Positions 6,821 through 15,144 of a stretch of 33,980 bases of DNA are shown here, in pieces (position 1 is the first letter of the stretch; each line of letters opens with the position of its first letter). Below the pieces are notes generated by a model. The model was not told the DNA's origin and did no database searches. It saw only the letters and a program-made list of their open reading frames with translations. The position numbers were made by a program, and so were the translations under genes. Source of the stretch: Metaruminococcus_A sp964607135 (GTDB taxonomy: Bacteria > Bacillota > Clostridia > Oscillospirales > Ruminococcaceae); NCBI GenBank assembly GCA_964607135.1, contig CAZSIV010000024.1:1-33980 (forward strand), given 5' to 3'.

Positions 6821-7066
6821 TTAAAGGAAAGAAAGGGCGGTGAGCCCCGCGACGCCGGGAATCCCCAAAACGGCTGAAACGGCCAGGGTGTAAAGATTGA
6901 CCGGGACAGCCAGCCCTGCGACGGAAACCCCGCCCAGCGCCAATAACCCCCCTGCGATGCTGACTGCCCCTGTGCGGAGGGGGTGTTTGCTCCGTTTGCA
7001 GAGCACCAGCATGAAAAGCCCGCAAACCAATAGATAGGCTGTCACACAAATCGTCATCAAGTCCAA
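6821..7066 (-). CDS. bofA: BofA-like pro-sigma-K processing regulator
   Basis: The product is 81 residues, hydrophobic, with two or three membrane segments (TICVTAYLLVCGLFMLVLC; VSIAGGLLALGGVSVAGLA) and the C-terminal block VNLYTLAVSAVLGIPGVAGL, the most conserved part of BofA proteins. In Bacillus, BofA sits in the forespore outer membrane and holds the SpoIVFB protease inactive until the mother-cell checkpoint is passed; sigma-K is then released. The frame begins at TTG 7066, about ten bases behind AAGGAG; an in-frame ATG three codons later is the alternative. It follows the DUF2508 gene by 22 bases, the same pairing as yaaL-bofA in Bacillus, which supports the assignment. Confidence 0.8.
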   Translation of the reverse strand: MDLMTICVTAYLLVCGLFMLVLCKRSKHPLRTGAVSIAGGLLALGGVSVAGLAVPVNLYTLAVSAVLGIPGVAGLTALSFL

Positions 7067-7088
7067 ACGCTGTCATCTCCTTTTCCTT

Positions 7089-7358
7089 TTACCGGCCGCC
7101 GCTGTAAAGCCCTCTCATCTTCGCCTGTTTCAACAGGTAGCTGTACCGGCTTTCGAGAGATTCGAGCTCGTAAATCGTCGACTCCACCAGTTCTTCTTCC
7201 AAAGCGTAGTCAAACCGACAGCGCGCGCTGTCCAGCTTCATTTTGATATCGCTGATATCGGCGATCAGCTGCTGATTGCAGCGATCCGCTTCGCTTTTTT
7301 CCTCCGCCTTCCGCGCAGCGCTGAAAAAACGGACTGCCTGGCTGATTACTCCTTCCAT
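7089..7358 (-). CDS. DUF2508 (YaaL-like) protein
   Basis: The product is 89 residues, starting at ATG 7358 behind AGAGGTGA. It is largely helical and charged, with the DUF2508 pattern of an N-terminal helix, IADISDIKMKLDSARCRFDYALEEELVESTIYE in the middle, and the C-terminal LESRYSYLLKQAKMRGLY. The function of YaaL is unknown, but the gene is typically found between recR and bofA in spore formers. Here it heads a two-gene unit with bofA, while recR is absent: the next gene upstream is an unrelated lipoprotein separated by a terminator. Confidence 0.85.
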   Translation of the reverse strand: MEGVISQAVRFFSAARKAEEKSEADRCNQQLIADISDIKMKLDSARCRFDYALEEELVESTIYELESLESRYSYLLKQAKMRGLYSGGR

Positions 7359-7463
7359 GACGTCACCTCTTCACAAGTAGTTTACGCAGGAAGGATTGGG
7401 TTTTATTCCTGAATTTATACAAACTTTTTCTCAAATCCGGGAAGGAGCCCCGCATTTTTACGC

Positions 7464-7490
7464 AAAAAACGCCCGGAGAAATTCCGGGCG
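7464..7490 (-). terminator. Terminator of the foldase-like lipoprotein gene
   Basis: On the minus strand CGCCCGGA (7490-7483) pairs with TCCGGGCG (7477-7470), followed by TTTTTT. Confidence 0.85.
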
Positions 7491-7524
7491 CCTTGATATA
7501 CGCTTAAAATTCTACCCTCAATCA

Positions 7525-8562
7525 TCAAGACAGCTTAATATTCCTGGGGCTGTAACGGTTGACCGCTTCCTCGTTGACAGTCACTTTGACCGATTCCAAC
7601 CTGCTTTCCAGCTTCTGGGTGTACTCATCCCCTCGCAGCTGCCGGAGCACTGCCTCGCGGTTTTTGGCATAAAGCTCATCGTCTTTGCTCAGGTCATACC
7701 GGGCGCCGAGGAAGATATAGCTCTCGGAGATGTCGTCGGAATACGGGACGTTATATTCCTTCTGTTCAAAGGTCTTTTCCACAAAGCTCTCCAGCGTCCC
7801 CCCCTGCTGCCTGGAAAGCAGGGTGACGTTCCGGTCGGAGTCGCCGGTGTCGGGCTTATAATCGCTGAGACCGTAGTCGCTGTAAAGCTCCGTGAGATAC
7901 TCGTCAATCACTTCGTCGATATTTTTCCCCCGGTTGATCTCGGTGATATAATCGTCGACCGTTTTTTTCAGCTCAGCCTCGTCGATCTTAGTGCCGTCCG
8001 GCTTGGTACGGCTGATCGAGAGATATTTGACCTTGGCATAATTGTCGTAAAAATACCCCCGGATGGTCTCCTCGCTGACCGGCTCTACTCCGTTGGTCTC
8101 ATAGAAGTAGTCAAAAATTTTCTGCGTTTTATAGTCGTTTTCAGCCAGCTTCAGAACCGAAGCATAAGAAATTCCGTTCTGCTCGTAGGTTTTCTGGTAC
8201 TGCGACCAATAGGAATCCGCCTTTGTTTTGGCGGTGTTCGTCCCCTCTGTCCCCATCGTCATCCCAAGCTCGTCGAACATGAGGTTGACCGCGACATACT
8301 GCCGCGTGGTTTTCATTGCCTTGTTGACGATCCACTGCTCCGCCGAAACCTCTTCAATAGTCTGGCCCCACAAGTCCTGGGAAGCGTCGGCAAGGTCCTG
8401 CGCTTCGCTGTAGGCGTCCATCAAGTAAGAGAGATAGACCCCGGCAGGCACCGTATCGTTTTCTGTTTTGACAGCCCAGGAGGTATCCCCCGAGCAACCG
8501 GTCACAGAGAGCAGAAGCGCCCCCATGAGAAGCCCGGCAAGCAGGCGTTTGATCTTTTTCAT
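7525..8562 (-). CDS. Foldase-like (SurA/PrsA-type N-terminal) lipoprotein
   Basis: The 345-residue protein starts at ATG 8562, eight bases behind AGGAGGA. It has a lipoprotein signal: basic MKKIKR, a hydrophobic core, and the lipobox VTGC with the modified Cys at about residue 23. The mature part is helical and charged, starting with a short hydrophobic strand and YLSYLMDAYSEAQ, and later has PVSEETIRGYFYDNYAKVKYLSIS. These resemble the chaperone part of SurA/PrsA-like peptidyl-prolyl isomerases, with the KVKYLSIS strand where a parvulin domain usually begins. A complete parvulin active site is not evident, so I call it foldase-like only. It should be anchored outside the cell membrane. It stands alone with its own terminator. 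Confidence 0.75.
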   Translation of the reverse strand: MKKIKRLLAGLLMGALLLSVTGCSGDTSWAVKTENDTVPAGVYLSYLMDAYSEAQDLADASQDLWGQTIEEVSAEQWIVNKAMKTTRQYVAVNLMFDELGMTMGTEGTNTAKTKADSYWSQYQKTYEQNGISYASVLKLAENDYKTQKIFDYFYETNGVEPVSEETIRGYFYDNYAKVKYLSISRTKPDGTKIDEAELKKTVDDYITEINRGKNIDEVIDEYLTELYSDYGLSDYKPDTGDSDRNVTLLSRQQGGTLESFVEKTFEQKEYNVPYSDDISESYIFLGARYDLSKDDELYAKNREAVLRQLRGDEYTQKLESRLESVKVTVNEEAVNRYSPRNIKLS

Positions 8563-8574
8563 TCCAATTCCTCC

Positions 8575-9075
8575 TAATGATTCCACGGCGGGCCGGGTGT
8601 CCCCAGCGGGACAATCCGGCGGCGAACCGCCGCCGGTGATTCGCACCCAAACATTTTACCGGTCTCTAAGTTTTAATCCTGCGAGATACATTTGCGAACC
8701 AACGCGCCTCGCGGGGCAGGGAGCCCCTGCGGGCAATACACACACCGACGTTTTATCGATTTTTAGATTACGATCCTGCGAAGTGCCGCGCGGGTTACGA
8801 ACCGATCAGTTCGGTGCTGCCTGTGTATCGCGGCTGACAGCGGAAGCATTCCGCGCCCGGGGCCGGGCGGGACAATTCGGCCGAGTGGCCTCGGCGGGAC
8901 AATTTCGCACACCAACGTTTTTCCAATTTTTGAGTTTCAGGCCTGCGAGGCACTTATGATAAAGCGAGTACGGCGTACCTCGCGGGGTGCCAGCACTGTT
9001 ATTCGCACTACCTGCGAATCGCGTTTACCAGCAGGGATTCCCTGCCGCGTCTGCCGGCGGAGGTACTCCGCCGAA
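8575..9075 (+). repeat. Modular intergenic repeat, locus 3 (largest)
   Basis: This divergent intergenic region holds three A modules (CGCACCCAAACATTTTACC at 8641, CACACACCGACGTTTTATCG near 8739, CGCACACCAACGTTTTTCC near 8904), each ending in CCTGCGAGA, CCTGCGAAG or CCTGCGAGGC. It also holds two B modules (CCGCGCGGGTTACGAACC near 8784; CCTCGCGGGGTGCCAGC near 8981). GC-rich hairpins separate them, for example GGGGCAGGGAGCCCC near 8715 and CCGAGTGGCCTCGG near 8881. The B hairpins are GCGGAAGCATTCCGC near 8838 and GCAGGGATTCCCTGC near 9031, which differ in sequence but both pair. Open frames here arise from the repeat. Confidence 0.8.
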
Positions 9076-9405
9076 ATCTTCGATTTAGCTGACGGGTCAG
9101 GTTCTTATTGCCGAAGGCAACAATGTTCTCTCAGGGCTCGGAAATCTTTGATTTCCGCCCAGTCCGTGAGGTTATTATACCCTATTTTATCCAGCTTGTC
9201 CAGCGGCAGGGATTCTTTTGCTTGAACGCCGCCCTTTTTCAAACGGCCCTGATTCATAAAGCGCTTTGCATAGGCAGAAACCGGTTTGGCTTGTCATAAC
9301 ACCGGAAACAGCAATTTCATACTCAAAACGAGCAAAAAAAGCAATATCCATCCCGCGCGGAATCATTTATAATAAAGGCAATCAATAAATCAGGAGGCGA
9401 CAACG
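9076..9405 (+). other. Gene-free stretch before the URO-D-like gene
   Basis: No supported gene is seen. The left part may be decayed repeat (a small hairpin GGAAATCTTTGATTTCC at 9141-9157). The right part is the leader of the next gene, with a plausible -10 TATAAT at 9369-9374 but no clear -35 at the proper distance. Confidence 0.4.
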
Positions 9406-10644
9406 ATGAACAACGATGTAAAAATTCTGCGGGAACTGGCCGGACGCTATGCCATTGCCGCCAACGACGACCGAAACTACGAACGCAGGCTCCTTCACAA
9501 AGCGGTCAACGACCTGCATATGATCCGGCCGGTCGTGCTGATCGATGAGCTCCCCTGGAACGAGCTCAACGGTGAAGGGGAACTGACCCTTCACTGTGAA
9601 GACCCGTTCCTCCGCACCGTCGAGCAGAAGCTCCGCCAAACCCTCTACAAATGGAATCACTTCCCCGCCGACATGATTATCACCCCTTATTTCGGGATCG
9701 ATAAGGTAATTCACACCACCGGCAACGGCGTTTCCATTGTGGAAAATACGATCCACGCGGACGAAACCAACCACATCGTCTCCCATGAATTCGTCGACCA
9801 GATGGAGGATGAATCCTTCCTTGAGCGGCTCCACAACGAAACCATCACCTACGACAAGGAGGAAACGGAGCGCCGGTACAGCCTCGCCGCCAACATTATC
9901 GGGGACATTATCCCGGTCAAGATCATCGGGACGCCCTGGGTCTTCGATACCTGCTGGGACGACATCGCCGAATGGCACGGCGTCACCAACCTGCTGATGG
10001 ATCTGGCCATGCGCCCGGAATTCATGCATGCGGTCGCTTCCAAGCTGACCGACATCTACCTGGACAAGGTGCGGCAGTACGAGGAGCTCAACCTTTTTGA
10101 AGGCTTTCAGCCCTATCTGCACAGCACCTGCGCTTACAGCGACGACCTGCCTTCCAATGAATTCGACGGAACCGGCTTTCAGGCGAAGGACGTCTGGGGC
10201 CGCGGCGCAGCACAGGTCTTTTCCTCTGTTTCCCCGGCGATGCGGGAGGAATTCGACATCACCTACATGAAAAAGGCGATGGCCCCGTTCGGGCTGGTCT
10301 ACTACGGCTGCTGCGAACCGCTCCACAACATGATCGACATTGTGGAGCAGATCCCGAACCTGCGCAAAATCACCGTCACCCCTTGGGCGGACGTGGATAT
10401 TGCGGCGGAGAACATCGGCAAAAAATACGTCATCGCCCACAAACCGAGCCCGTCCAACCTGGCAGTCGATCAGCTCGACGAGGAAGTCGTCCGCAAGGAG
10501 CTGACCCGCGCCATCGACGCCTGCTACCGCAACGGCTGTTCCTTCGACATGGTGCTCAAGGACATCAGCACCGTCAACTACAACCCGCAGAATCTGGTCA
10601 AATGGGAAAAGATCGCGATGGAGCTGGTGCAAAACTACAAATAA
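9406..10644 (+). CDS. Uroporphyrinogen decarboxylase-like (URO-D/MtaA superfamily) protein
   Basis: The 412-residue cytoplasmic protein starts at ATG 9406 after CAGGAGGCGAC. The fold family is indicated by the TIM-barrel pattern of URO-D-like proteins: an N-terminal helical region with RPVVLIDELPW, a central GTPWVFDTCWDDIAEWHG, then FSSVSPAMREEFDITYMKKAMAPFGLVYYGCCEPLHNMID, the last with a Cys-Cys and His where methyltransferase relatives hold zinc, and the closing strands VTPWADVDIAAE. Members of this broad group in Clostridia act as methyltransferases on corrinoids or have unknown substrates. True heme-pathway HemE is less likely, because the neighbours have no tetrapyrrole genes. No corrinoid protein gene is adjacent, so the substrate remains open. 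Confidence 0.75.
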   Translation: MNNDVKILRELAGRYAIAANDDRNYERRLLHKAVNDLHMIRPVVLIDELPWNELNGEGELTLHCEDPFLRTVEQKLRQTLYKWNHFPADMIITPYFGIDKVIHTTGNGVSIVENTIHADETNHIVSHEFVDQMEDESFLERLHNETITYDKEETERRYSLAANIIGDIIPVKIIGTPWVFDTCWDDIAEWHGVTNLLMDLAMRPEFMHAVASKLTDIYLDKVRQYEELNLFEGFQPYLHSTCAYSDDLPSNEFDGTGFQAKDVWGRGAAQVFSSVSPAMREEFDITYMKKAMAPFGLVYYGCCEPLHNMIDIVEQIPNLRKITVTPWADVDIAAENIGKKYVIAHKPSPSNLAVDQLDEEVVRKELTRAIDACYRNGCSFDMVLKDISTVNYNPQNLVKWEKIAMELVQNYK

Positions 10645-10662
10645 TCTTTCATAAAGAAAATC

Positions 10663-10695
10663 AAAGATCGGAACGCAGTGCGTTCCGATCTTTTT
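10663..10695 (+). terminator. Terminator of the URO-D-like gene
   Basis: AAAGATCGGAACGC pairs with GCGTTCCGATCTTT around a tight loop and is followed by more T residues. Confidence 0.88.
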
Positions 10696-10704
10696 GTCTG
10701 CCAT

Positions 10705-11085
10705 GCCCAAGCGGATATCCGTGCCCTGCCTGGGCCGGGTGGCCCCGGTGGCCAGTTCGCACCCTAAGGTTTTACCAGCCTTTAGATTTTTGTCCTGCAA
10801 GGCGCCTCGCGGGGCGGGGAACCCCCGCAGGTAATTCGCACACTGACGTTGTACCAATTAAAAGGTTTCAGTCCTGCGAGGTGCCCGAGATAAAAATATG
10901 AAAAAGGCGCCTCGCGGGTTATCGGCGTTACTATTTGTTCTACCTGCGGATCGCGACTGGCCGGCCTGGCCACAGACCGCGAATTGTCCGGCCGGGGACA
11001 CCCGGCGTGCCGCGCGGGTTACCGACGCAGCTTTTCGTACAACCTATGGATCGCGATTGAGAGCGGAAACATTCCGCCCGGCAAC
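10705..11085 (+). repeat. Modular intergenic repeat, locus 4
   Basis: Two A modules (CGCACCCTAAGGTTTTACC near 10757 ending GTCCTGCAAGG; CGCACACTGACGTTGTACC near 10836 ending GTCCTGCGAGG) are followed by two B modules. The first begins GCGCCTCGCGGGTTATCGG near 10909 and runs through CTGCGGATCGCG. The second begins CCGCGCGGGTTACCGACG near 11011 and closes with the hairpin GCGGAAACATTCCGC near 11062. Spacer hairpins are CCGGGTGGCCCCGG near 10736 and GGGGCGGGGAACCCCC near 10812. The unit lies between convergent genes, outside both of their terminators. Confidence 0.8.
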
Positions 11086-11088
11086 GAG

Positions 11089-11120
11089 AAAGCACCGCCG
11101 CTGTAGAGCGGCGGTGCTTT
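11089..11120 (-). terminator. Terminator of the purine permease gene
   Basis: AAAGCACCGCCGCT (11089-11102) pairs perfectly with AGCGGCGGTGCTTT (11107-11120) around a 4-base loop. The T run on the minus strand is short (TTTCTCG). Confidence 0.65.
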
Positions 11121-11159
11121 CAAGAAAAAGGAAAATAAAATCAAATTTGGAAGAGTGTT

Positions 11160-12512
11160 TTAGATGATGCCGAGGGTCGTCAGCGCGGCGAGAACATACT
11201 TAAGCAGGAAGAGCGCGACGATGACATACATCAGCGGGTGAATCTCTTTCACCTTGCGGGAAGCCAGCTTGACGACTACATAGGAGATGAAGCCGAAGGC
11301 GAGCCCGTCGGTGATCGAGTAGAAGAGCGGCATGCAGATGACCGTCAGGAAGGACGGGATCGCAACCGACATGTCATGCCAGTCGACATCCTTGAGCGCC
11401 CCCGCCATCATCACGCCGACAACAATCAGGATCGGCGCGGTCGCGGCACCCGGGACAAAGCCCAGAACCGGGGAGAGGAAGAGGGCGAGGATGAAGCACA
11501 GGCCGGTGACGCTGGAGGTCAGGCCGGTCTTACCGCCGGCCGAAATGCCCGCGGTGGATTCCACATAGGTGGTGACGGTGGAGGTGCCGATGATCGCGCC
11601 CGCAGAGGTCGCAATCGCATCGGCCAGCATCGCGCGCTCAACCTTCGGCAGATTGCCGTTTTCGTCGAGGTACCCCGCTTTGTTAGCGGCGCCGATCAGG
11701 GTGCCGATGGTGTCGAACATATCGACCAGCACCAGAGTGATCATAACGGCGATCAAAGAGGCGATCGGAGCGGAGAAGAGTTCACCGAAACCGGTGAAGG
11801 CCGCGCCGAAGACGCTGAAATCGAGGACGGGAACCCAGCTCTGCGGCAGGGAAACCCCCATCGGGACATTAAAGCAGAACTGAAGGATGCAGCCGACGAG
11901 CGAGGTGCCGATGATCGAGACAAAGAGCGCGCCCGGGCATTTGACAATAACCAGAACGATGGTCAGGATCAATCCGAAGAGGGCGAGCAGGGTGGTCGGC
12001 TCGGCGAGGGAACCCATCCCGATGATGGTTCCGGTCTCGCTGGAGAGAAGCCCAGCGTTGTTGAAGCCGATCAGGGCGATAAAGAAGCCGATGCCGGCGG
12101 AAATCGCCTTTTTCAGGCTGAGCGGAATCGCATTGACAATCGCCTTCCGGGCGCCGGTGACGGTGAGGACGATGAAGAAGATGCCGGCGATAAAGACCGC
12201 GGAGAGAGCCGCCGAATAGGACAGGCCCATCCCAAGGCAGAGGGTGTAGGCAAAGACGGCGTTGAGGCCCATGCCGGGCGCCTGCGCGAGCGGGTAGTTT
12301 GTGAGCCAGCCGATCAGCCAGGTGCCGAGGGCGGCTGCAAGGCAGGTCGCGGTCATGACGGCGATATCCGGCATGCCGACCGGCGATTCCGAGCCGAGGA
12401 AGGTCGGGTTGACAAAGATGATATACGCCATGGTGAAGAAGGTCGTCAAACCGGCGATGATCTCGGTCTTAATGGAAGTGCCGTTTGCCTGGAGTTTGAA
12501 CAATTTTTCCAT
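11160..12512 (-). CDS. NCS2-family purine permease, AzgA/PbuG type
   Basis: The 450-residue integral membrane protein starts at ATG 12512, with AAAGGAG ahead. Family landmarks of the AzgA-like hypoxanthine/guanine/adenine permeases are all visible: the N-terminal TEIIAGLTTFFTMAYIIFVN, the motif LAQAPGMGLNAVFAYTLC, LVDMFDTIGTLIGAANKAG with its conserved Asp, and GTSTVTTYVESTAGISAGG, followed by GKTGLTS. About 12-14 hydrophobic segments fit the UraA-like fold. It should import purine bases with protons. A roughly 260-base leader with a terminator hairpin precedes it, suggesting control of transcription elongation. PbuG or PbuO type cannot be separated by eye. Confidence 0.93.
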   Translation of the reverse strand: MEKLFKLQANGTSIKTEIIAGLTTFFTMAYIIFVNPTFLGSESPVGMPDIAVMTATCLAAALGTWLIGWLTNYPLAQAPGMGLNAVFAYTLCLGMGLSYSAALSAVFIAGIFFIVLTVTGARKAIVNAIPLSLKKAISAGIGFFIALIGFNNAGLLSSETGTIIGMGSLAEPTTLLALFGLILTIVLVIVKCPGALFVSIIGTSLVGCILQFCFNVPMGVSLPQSWVPVLDFSVFGAAFTGFGELFSAPIASLIAVMITLVLVDMFDTIGTLIGAANKAGYLDENGNLPKVERAMLADAIATSAGAIIGTSTVTTYVESTAGISAGGKTGLTSSVTGLCFILALFLSPVLGFVPGAATAPILIVVGVMMAGALKDVDWHDMSVAIPSFLTVICMPLFYSITDGLAFGFISYVVVKLASRKVKEIHPLMYVIVALFLLKYVLAALTTLGII

Positions 12513-12774
12513 TATTGAGTGCTCCTTTTAAAATTTTTTATTCCTAAGAGGTAAGATGGAAAACGCGGCCTCTTTGGTGCAAAAACAACAAATCCCCCTC
12601 TTCTGGACAAACGGGGGATTTTTACTGGGCATAGACAACCGTTTTGGCGGAAAAGCTCGTCCTAAACGCAGGAAAACAAAAATACCTGTTTTTCCGGAAA
12701 TCCACCCGAAAAAACAAGCTCGCCGCCCGTTGAAAAGCAAGGCGAAACCCTGACTGAAGCAGGAAAAACTTTCT
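12513..12774 (-). promoter_or_regulatory. Long leader of the purine permease with candidate attenuator
   Basis: The predicted transcript begins near 12774 and reaches the ATG after about 260 bases. Inside is a strong hairpin: on the minus strand AATCCCCC (12620-12613) pairs with GGGGGATT (12598-12591) and is followed by TGTTGTTTTT. A further stem, AAGAGG with CCTCTT, lies just ahead of the ribosome site, and GGAAAAAC with GTTTTCC stands further upstream. Purine permeases are often under riboswitch control, but the conserved core of the classical purine riboswitch is not seen here, so the ligand, if any, is unknown. Confidence 0.55.
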
Positions 12775-12780
12775 TTATTT

Positions 12781-12809
12781 AGTATGCCATGCGTTTTCAT
12801 TAAAGTCAA
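12781..12809 (-). promoter_or_regulatory. Promoter of the purine permease gene
   Basis: On the minus strand there is a -35 TTGACT (12809-12804), a 17-base spacer and a -10 CATACT (12786-12781). Confidence 0.6.
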
Positions 12810-12907
12810 TATTTGTTTACAAAAAATCTTTATTTTTTGACGAAAAAACGGCAAATTCTTCCTTTCTGAAAGGCTCGGGCATCTTCCCGCCTGCCGGACG
12901 GTTTCCC

Positions 12908-12936
12908 TTGACAAATCACCTCCGATCCCCTATAGT
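12908..12936 (+). promoter_or_regulatory. Sigma-A promoter of the GH120-like gene
   Basis: A perfect -35 TTGACA (12908-12913), a 17-base spacer and a -10 TATAGT (12931-12936) stand about 140 bases before the start codon. The leader between contains a GC-rich arm pair, CCGCCCG near 12953 with CGGGCGG near 12970. Confidence 0.8.
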
Positions 12937-13078
12937 AAGGGCAAAGAGGCTCCGCCCGACAAAAGGGCCGGGCGGATGCGCCTCAAAATGCCGTGAACTG
13001 CCGGAGACTGGGCAGCGGGCGGCGCTGCGTCAAACGGGTCAAACAACGATTTTGAAACACAGTGAAAGGGGTGTTTTG

Positions 13079-15076
13079 ATGGTTTATTATGTATCGGCAG
13101 CAGTAGAACGGGACGGCGACGGGAGCAGGGAACGGCCCTTCAAACAGATCGGCGATGCGGCCCGGATTGCCCGCGCGGGCGACGAGGTGCGGGTGCTGCC
13201 GGGCGTTTACCGGGAGTATGTCAACCCTAAATATTCCGGGACGGCGGATGCGCCGATCGTCTACCGCTCGGCCGAGCCGCTGGCGGCGGTCATCACCGGC
13301 GCAGAAGAGGTCAAAGGCTGGGAGCGGTACGAAGGAGACGTGTGGCTCGCCCGGATTTCCAACGGGATTTTCGGGGGCTACAACCCATATACCACCGTCC
13401 TCTTCGGGGACTGGTACTACGCGGACGTCCCCCTGCACACCGGGGAGGTTTATCTGAACGGGCGCTCCCTTTATGAGGCCACCACACTGGAGGGCGTCCT
13501 GCATCCGGAGCCCTACCGCGCCTCCTGGGAGCCGGAATTTTCCGTTTACAAGTGGTACACCTGCCAGGGGGAGGGGGAAACCCTGATCTACGCCAATTTT
13601 CAAGGCGCCGACCCCAATGAGGAAACGGTGGAGATCAACGTCCGCCGAAACTGCTTTTACCCGGACAGAACCGGCGTTGATTACATCACCCTGTCCGGCT
13701 TCACCGTAAAGCAGGCCGCCACCACCTGGGCCCCGCCCACCGCATACCAGGAGGGGATGATCGGCCCCCACTGGAGCAAGGGCTGGATCATCGAGGACTG
13801 CGAGGTGTCCGATTCGAAGTGCTGCGGGATCTCGTTAGGGAAATATCTCCAGCCGGAAAACGAAAACAAATGGTCGCTCAAGCGCTTAAAGCACGGCACC
13901 CAGACCGAACGGGATGCGATCTGCCAGGCGCAGCTCGAGGGCTGGACAAAGGAGCGTGTCGGCTCCCATATCATCCGCCGGTGCAATATCCACCACTGTG
14001 AGCAGACCGGGATCGTCGGGCATCTGGGGGGCGTTTTCTCCCTGATCGAGGACAACCACATCCACCACATCAACAACAAGCAGCAGCTTTCCGGCGCGGA
14101 GATCGGCGGGATCAAGATGCACGCCGCCATCGACGTGGTCTTCCGGCGCAACCACATCCACCACTGCACCCGGGGGATCTGGCTCGACTGGCAGGCGCAG
14201 GGCACCCGCGTGACCCAGAACCTGTTCCACGACAACACGCCTCCTCTCGGCACCGAGCTGCGGGGCGGTCTGGCGCTGGGCGAGGATCTTTTCATCGAGG
14301 TCAGCCACGGCCCGACCTTGGTCGACAACAACCTTTTCCTCTCCGCCTACTGCTGCAAGCTCGCAACCCAGGGAACCGCCTTCGTCCACAACCTCATCTG
14401 CGGCCCCTTTACCAGCGTGGGCACGGGGACGGACAACGCCGGGACGACACAGCCCCGTTACACCCCCTACCACCTCCCCCACCGGACGGAGGTCGCGGGC
14501 TTCATGACCTTCCTCCACGGGGACGACCGTTTCTATAACAACGTCTTTGTCCAGAACCAGCTTCCGCCGGAATTCGTCGAATTCAGCTCGAACGGCCCCT
14601 GGGGCGGCGCCAACGAAACGGTGGGCACCAAGCCGTTTGACGGATATCCCACCGAGCAGGAGTACCTGGCGCAGTTTTTTGCCGAAGGGGATACCGGGCT
14701 CAAGGAAGACCGGAACAAATATTACACCAGACTCCCCGTCTACACCGGGGGAAACGTCTACTTCAACGGCGCGCAGCCCTGTGAAAAAGAGGCCAATTAC
14801 AGAGCGGACGGTGAGCATACCGTCTATCTCCGCCTGGTAGAAGAGGATGGGAAATATCTGCTGGACACCAACCTTTACGAGTTCCTGCCGGAATTCGAAA
14901 TCGAGACGGTTTCCACCGAAACGCTCGGGGAAGCCTTCGAGCCGGAGGAGCGGTTTGAAAACCCGGACGGCACCGAGATCGTCTTTAACCGGGATTACTT
15001 CGGCGACGCCAGGGGGCTCCGTCCGCTGGCCGGGCCCTTTGCCGGAAGGGACGGCTTACGCAGACCTCTCGCGTAA
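13079..15076 (+). CDS. Right-handed beta-helix glycosidase, GH120 (beta-xylosidase)-like
   Basis: The 665-residue protein starts at ATG 13079 after GAAAGGGG; the upstream extension of the frame overlaps the promoter and is not used. The N terminus (YYVSAAVERDGDGSRERPFK, then AARIARAGDEVRVLPGVYRE) is the entry of a DUF1565-type parallel beta-helix. Repeated IIEDCEVSDSKCCGI and HIIRRCNIHHCEQTGI turns form the coils. The layout matches GH120, whose founding member is a Thermoanaerobacterium beta-xylosidase. By analogy the catalytic acids are Asp370 in GIWLDWQAQGTRV and Glu407 in DLFIEVSHGP (from memory of the family). There is no signal peptide, so it would cleave imported xylo-oligosaccharides. 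The segment PPLGTELRGGLALG between the two acids appears to be an insertion. Confidence 0.8.
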   Translation: MVYYVSAAVERDGDGSRERPFKQIGDAARIARAGDEVRVLPGVYREYVNPKYSGTADAPIVYRSAEPLAAVITGAEEVKGWERYEGDVWLARISNGIFGGYNPYTTVLFGDWYYADVPLHTGEVYLNGRSLYEATTLEGVLHPEPYRASWEPEFSVYKWYTCQGEGETLIYANFQGADPNEETVEINVRRNCFYPDRTGVDYITLSGFTVKQAATTWAPPTAYQEGMIGPHWSKGWIIEDCEVSDSKCCGISLGKYLQPENENKWSLKRLKHGTQTERDAICQAQLEGWTKERVGSHIIRRCNIHHCEQTGIVGHLGGVFSLIEDNHIHHINNKQQLSGAEIGGIKMHAAIDVVFRRNHIHHCTRGIWLDWQAQGTRVTQNLFHDNTPPLGTELRGGLALGEDLFIEVSHGPTLVDNNLFLSAYCCKLATQGTAFVHNLICGPFTSVGTGTDNAGTTQPRYTPYHLPHRTEVAGFMTFLHGDDRFYNNVFVQNQLPPEFVEFSSNGPWGGANETVGTKPFDGYPTEQEYLAQFFAEGDTGLKEDRNKYYTRLPVYTGGNVYFNGAQPCEKEANYRADGEHTVYLRLVEEDGKYLLDTNLYEFLPEFEIETVSTETLGEAFEPEERFENPDGTEIVFNRDYFGDARGLRPLAGPFAGRDGLRRPLA

Positions 15077-15106
15077 AGCGACGGAGCCGGCATTCAAAAG
15101 AAGCAG

Positions 15107-15144
15107 AAAAACGGAGGACAGATCAAATCTGTCCTCCGTTTTTT
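15107..15144 (+). terminator. Terminator of the GH120-like gene
   Basis: AAAACGGAGGACAGAT pairs perfectly with ATCTGTCCTCCGTTTT around a CAA loop, followed by further T residues. Confidence 0.9.

Noticed and set aside
8468..8959. Open frame of 163 codons whose product resembles translated frames at 10383-10901 and 30350-30892
   Set aside because: The similarity comes from the DNA repeat modules, the frames lack ribosome sites, and they run over promoters or gene ends.
8575..9075. CRISPR array
   Set aside because: The repeats are not evenly spaced, their spacers are not unique equal-length sequences, modules vary in order, and no cas genes are present.
9382..10857. Long antisense frame (491 codons) opposite the URO-D-like gene
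   Set aside because: Open only because of GC-rich codon use on the other strand; no start signals, and it runs into a terminator and a repeat.
11238..12518. Long antisense frame (426 codons) opposite the purine permease
   Set aside because: Its Asp/Gly/Gln-rich product is the typical shadow of a membrane protein gene; no ribosome site or family pattern.
12513..12774. Classical purine riboswitch in the permease leader
   Set aside because: The conserved junction and loop sequences of that RNA were looked for and not found.
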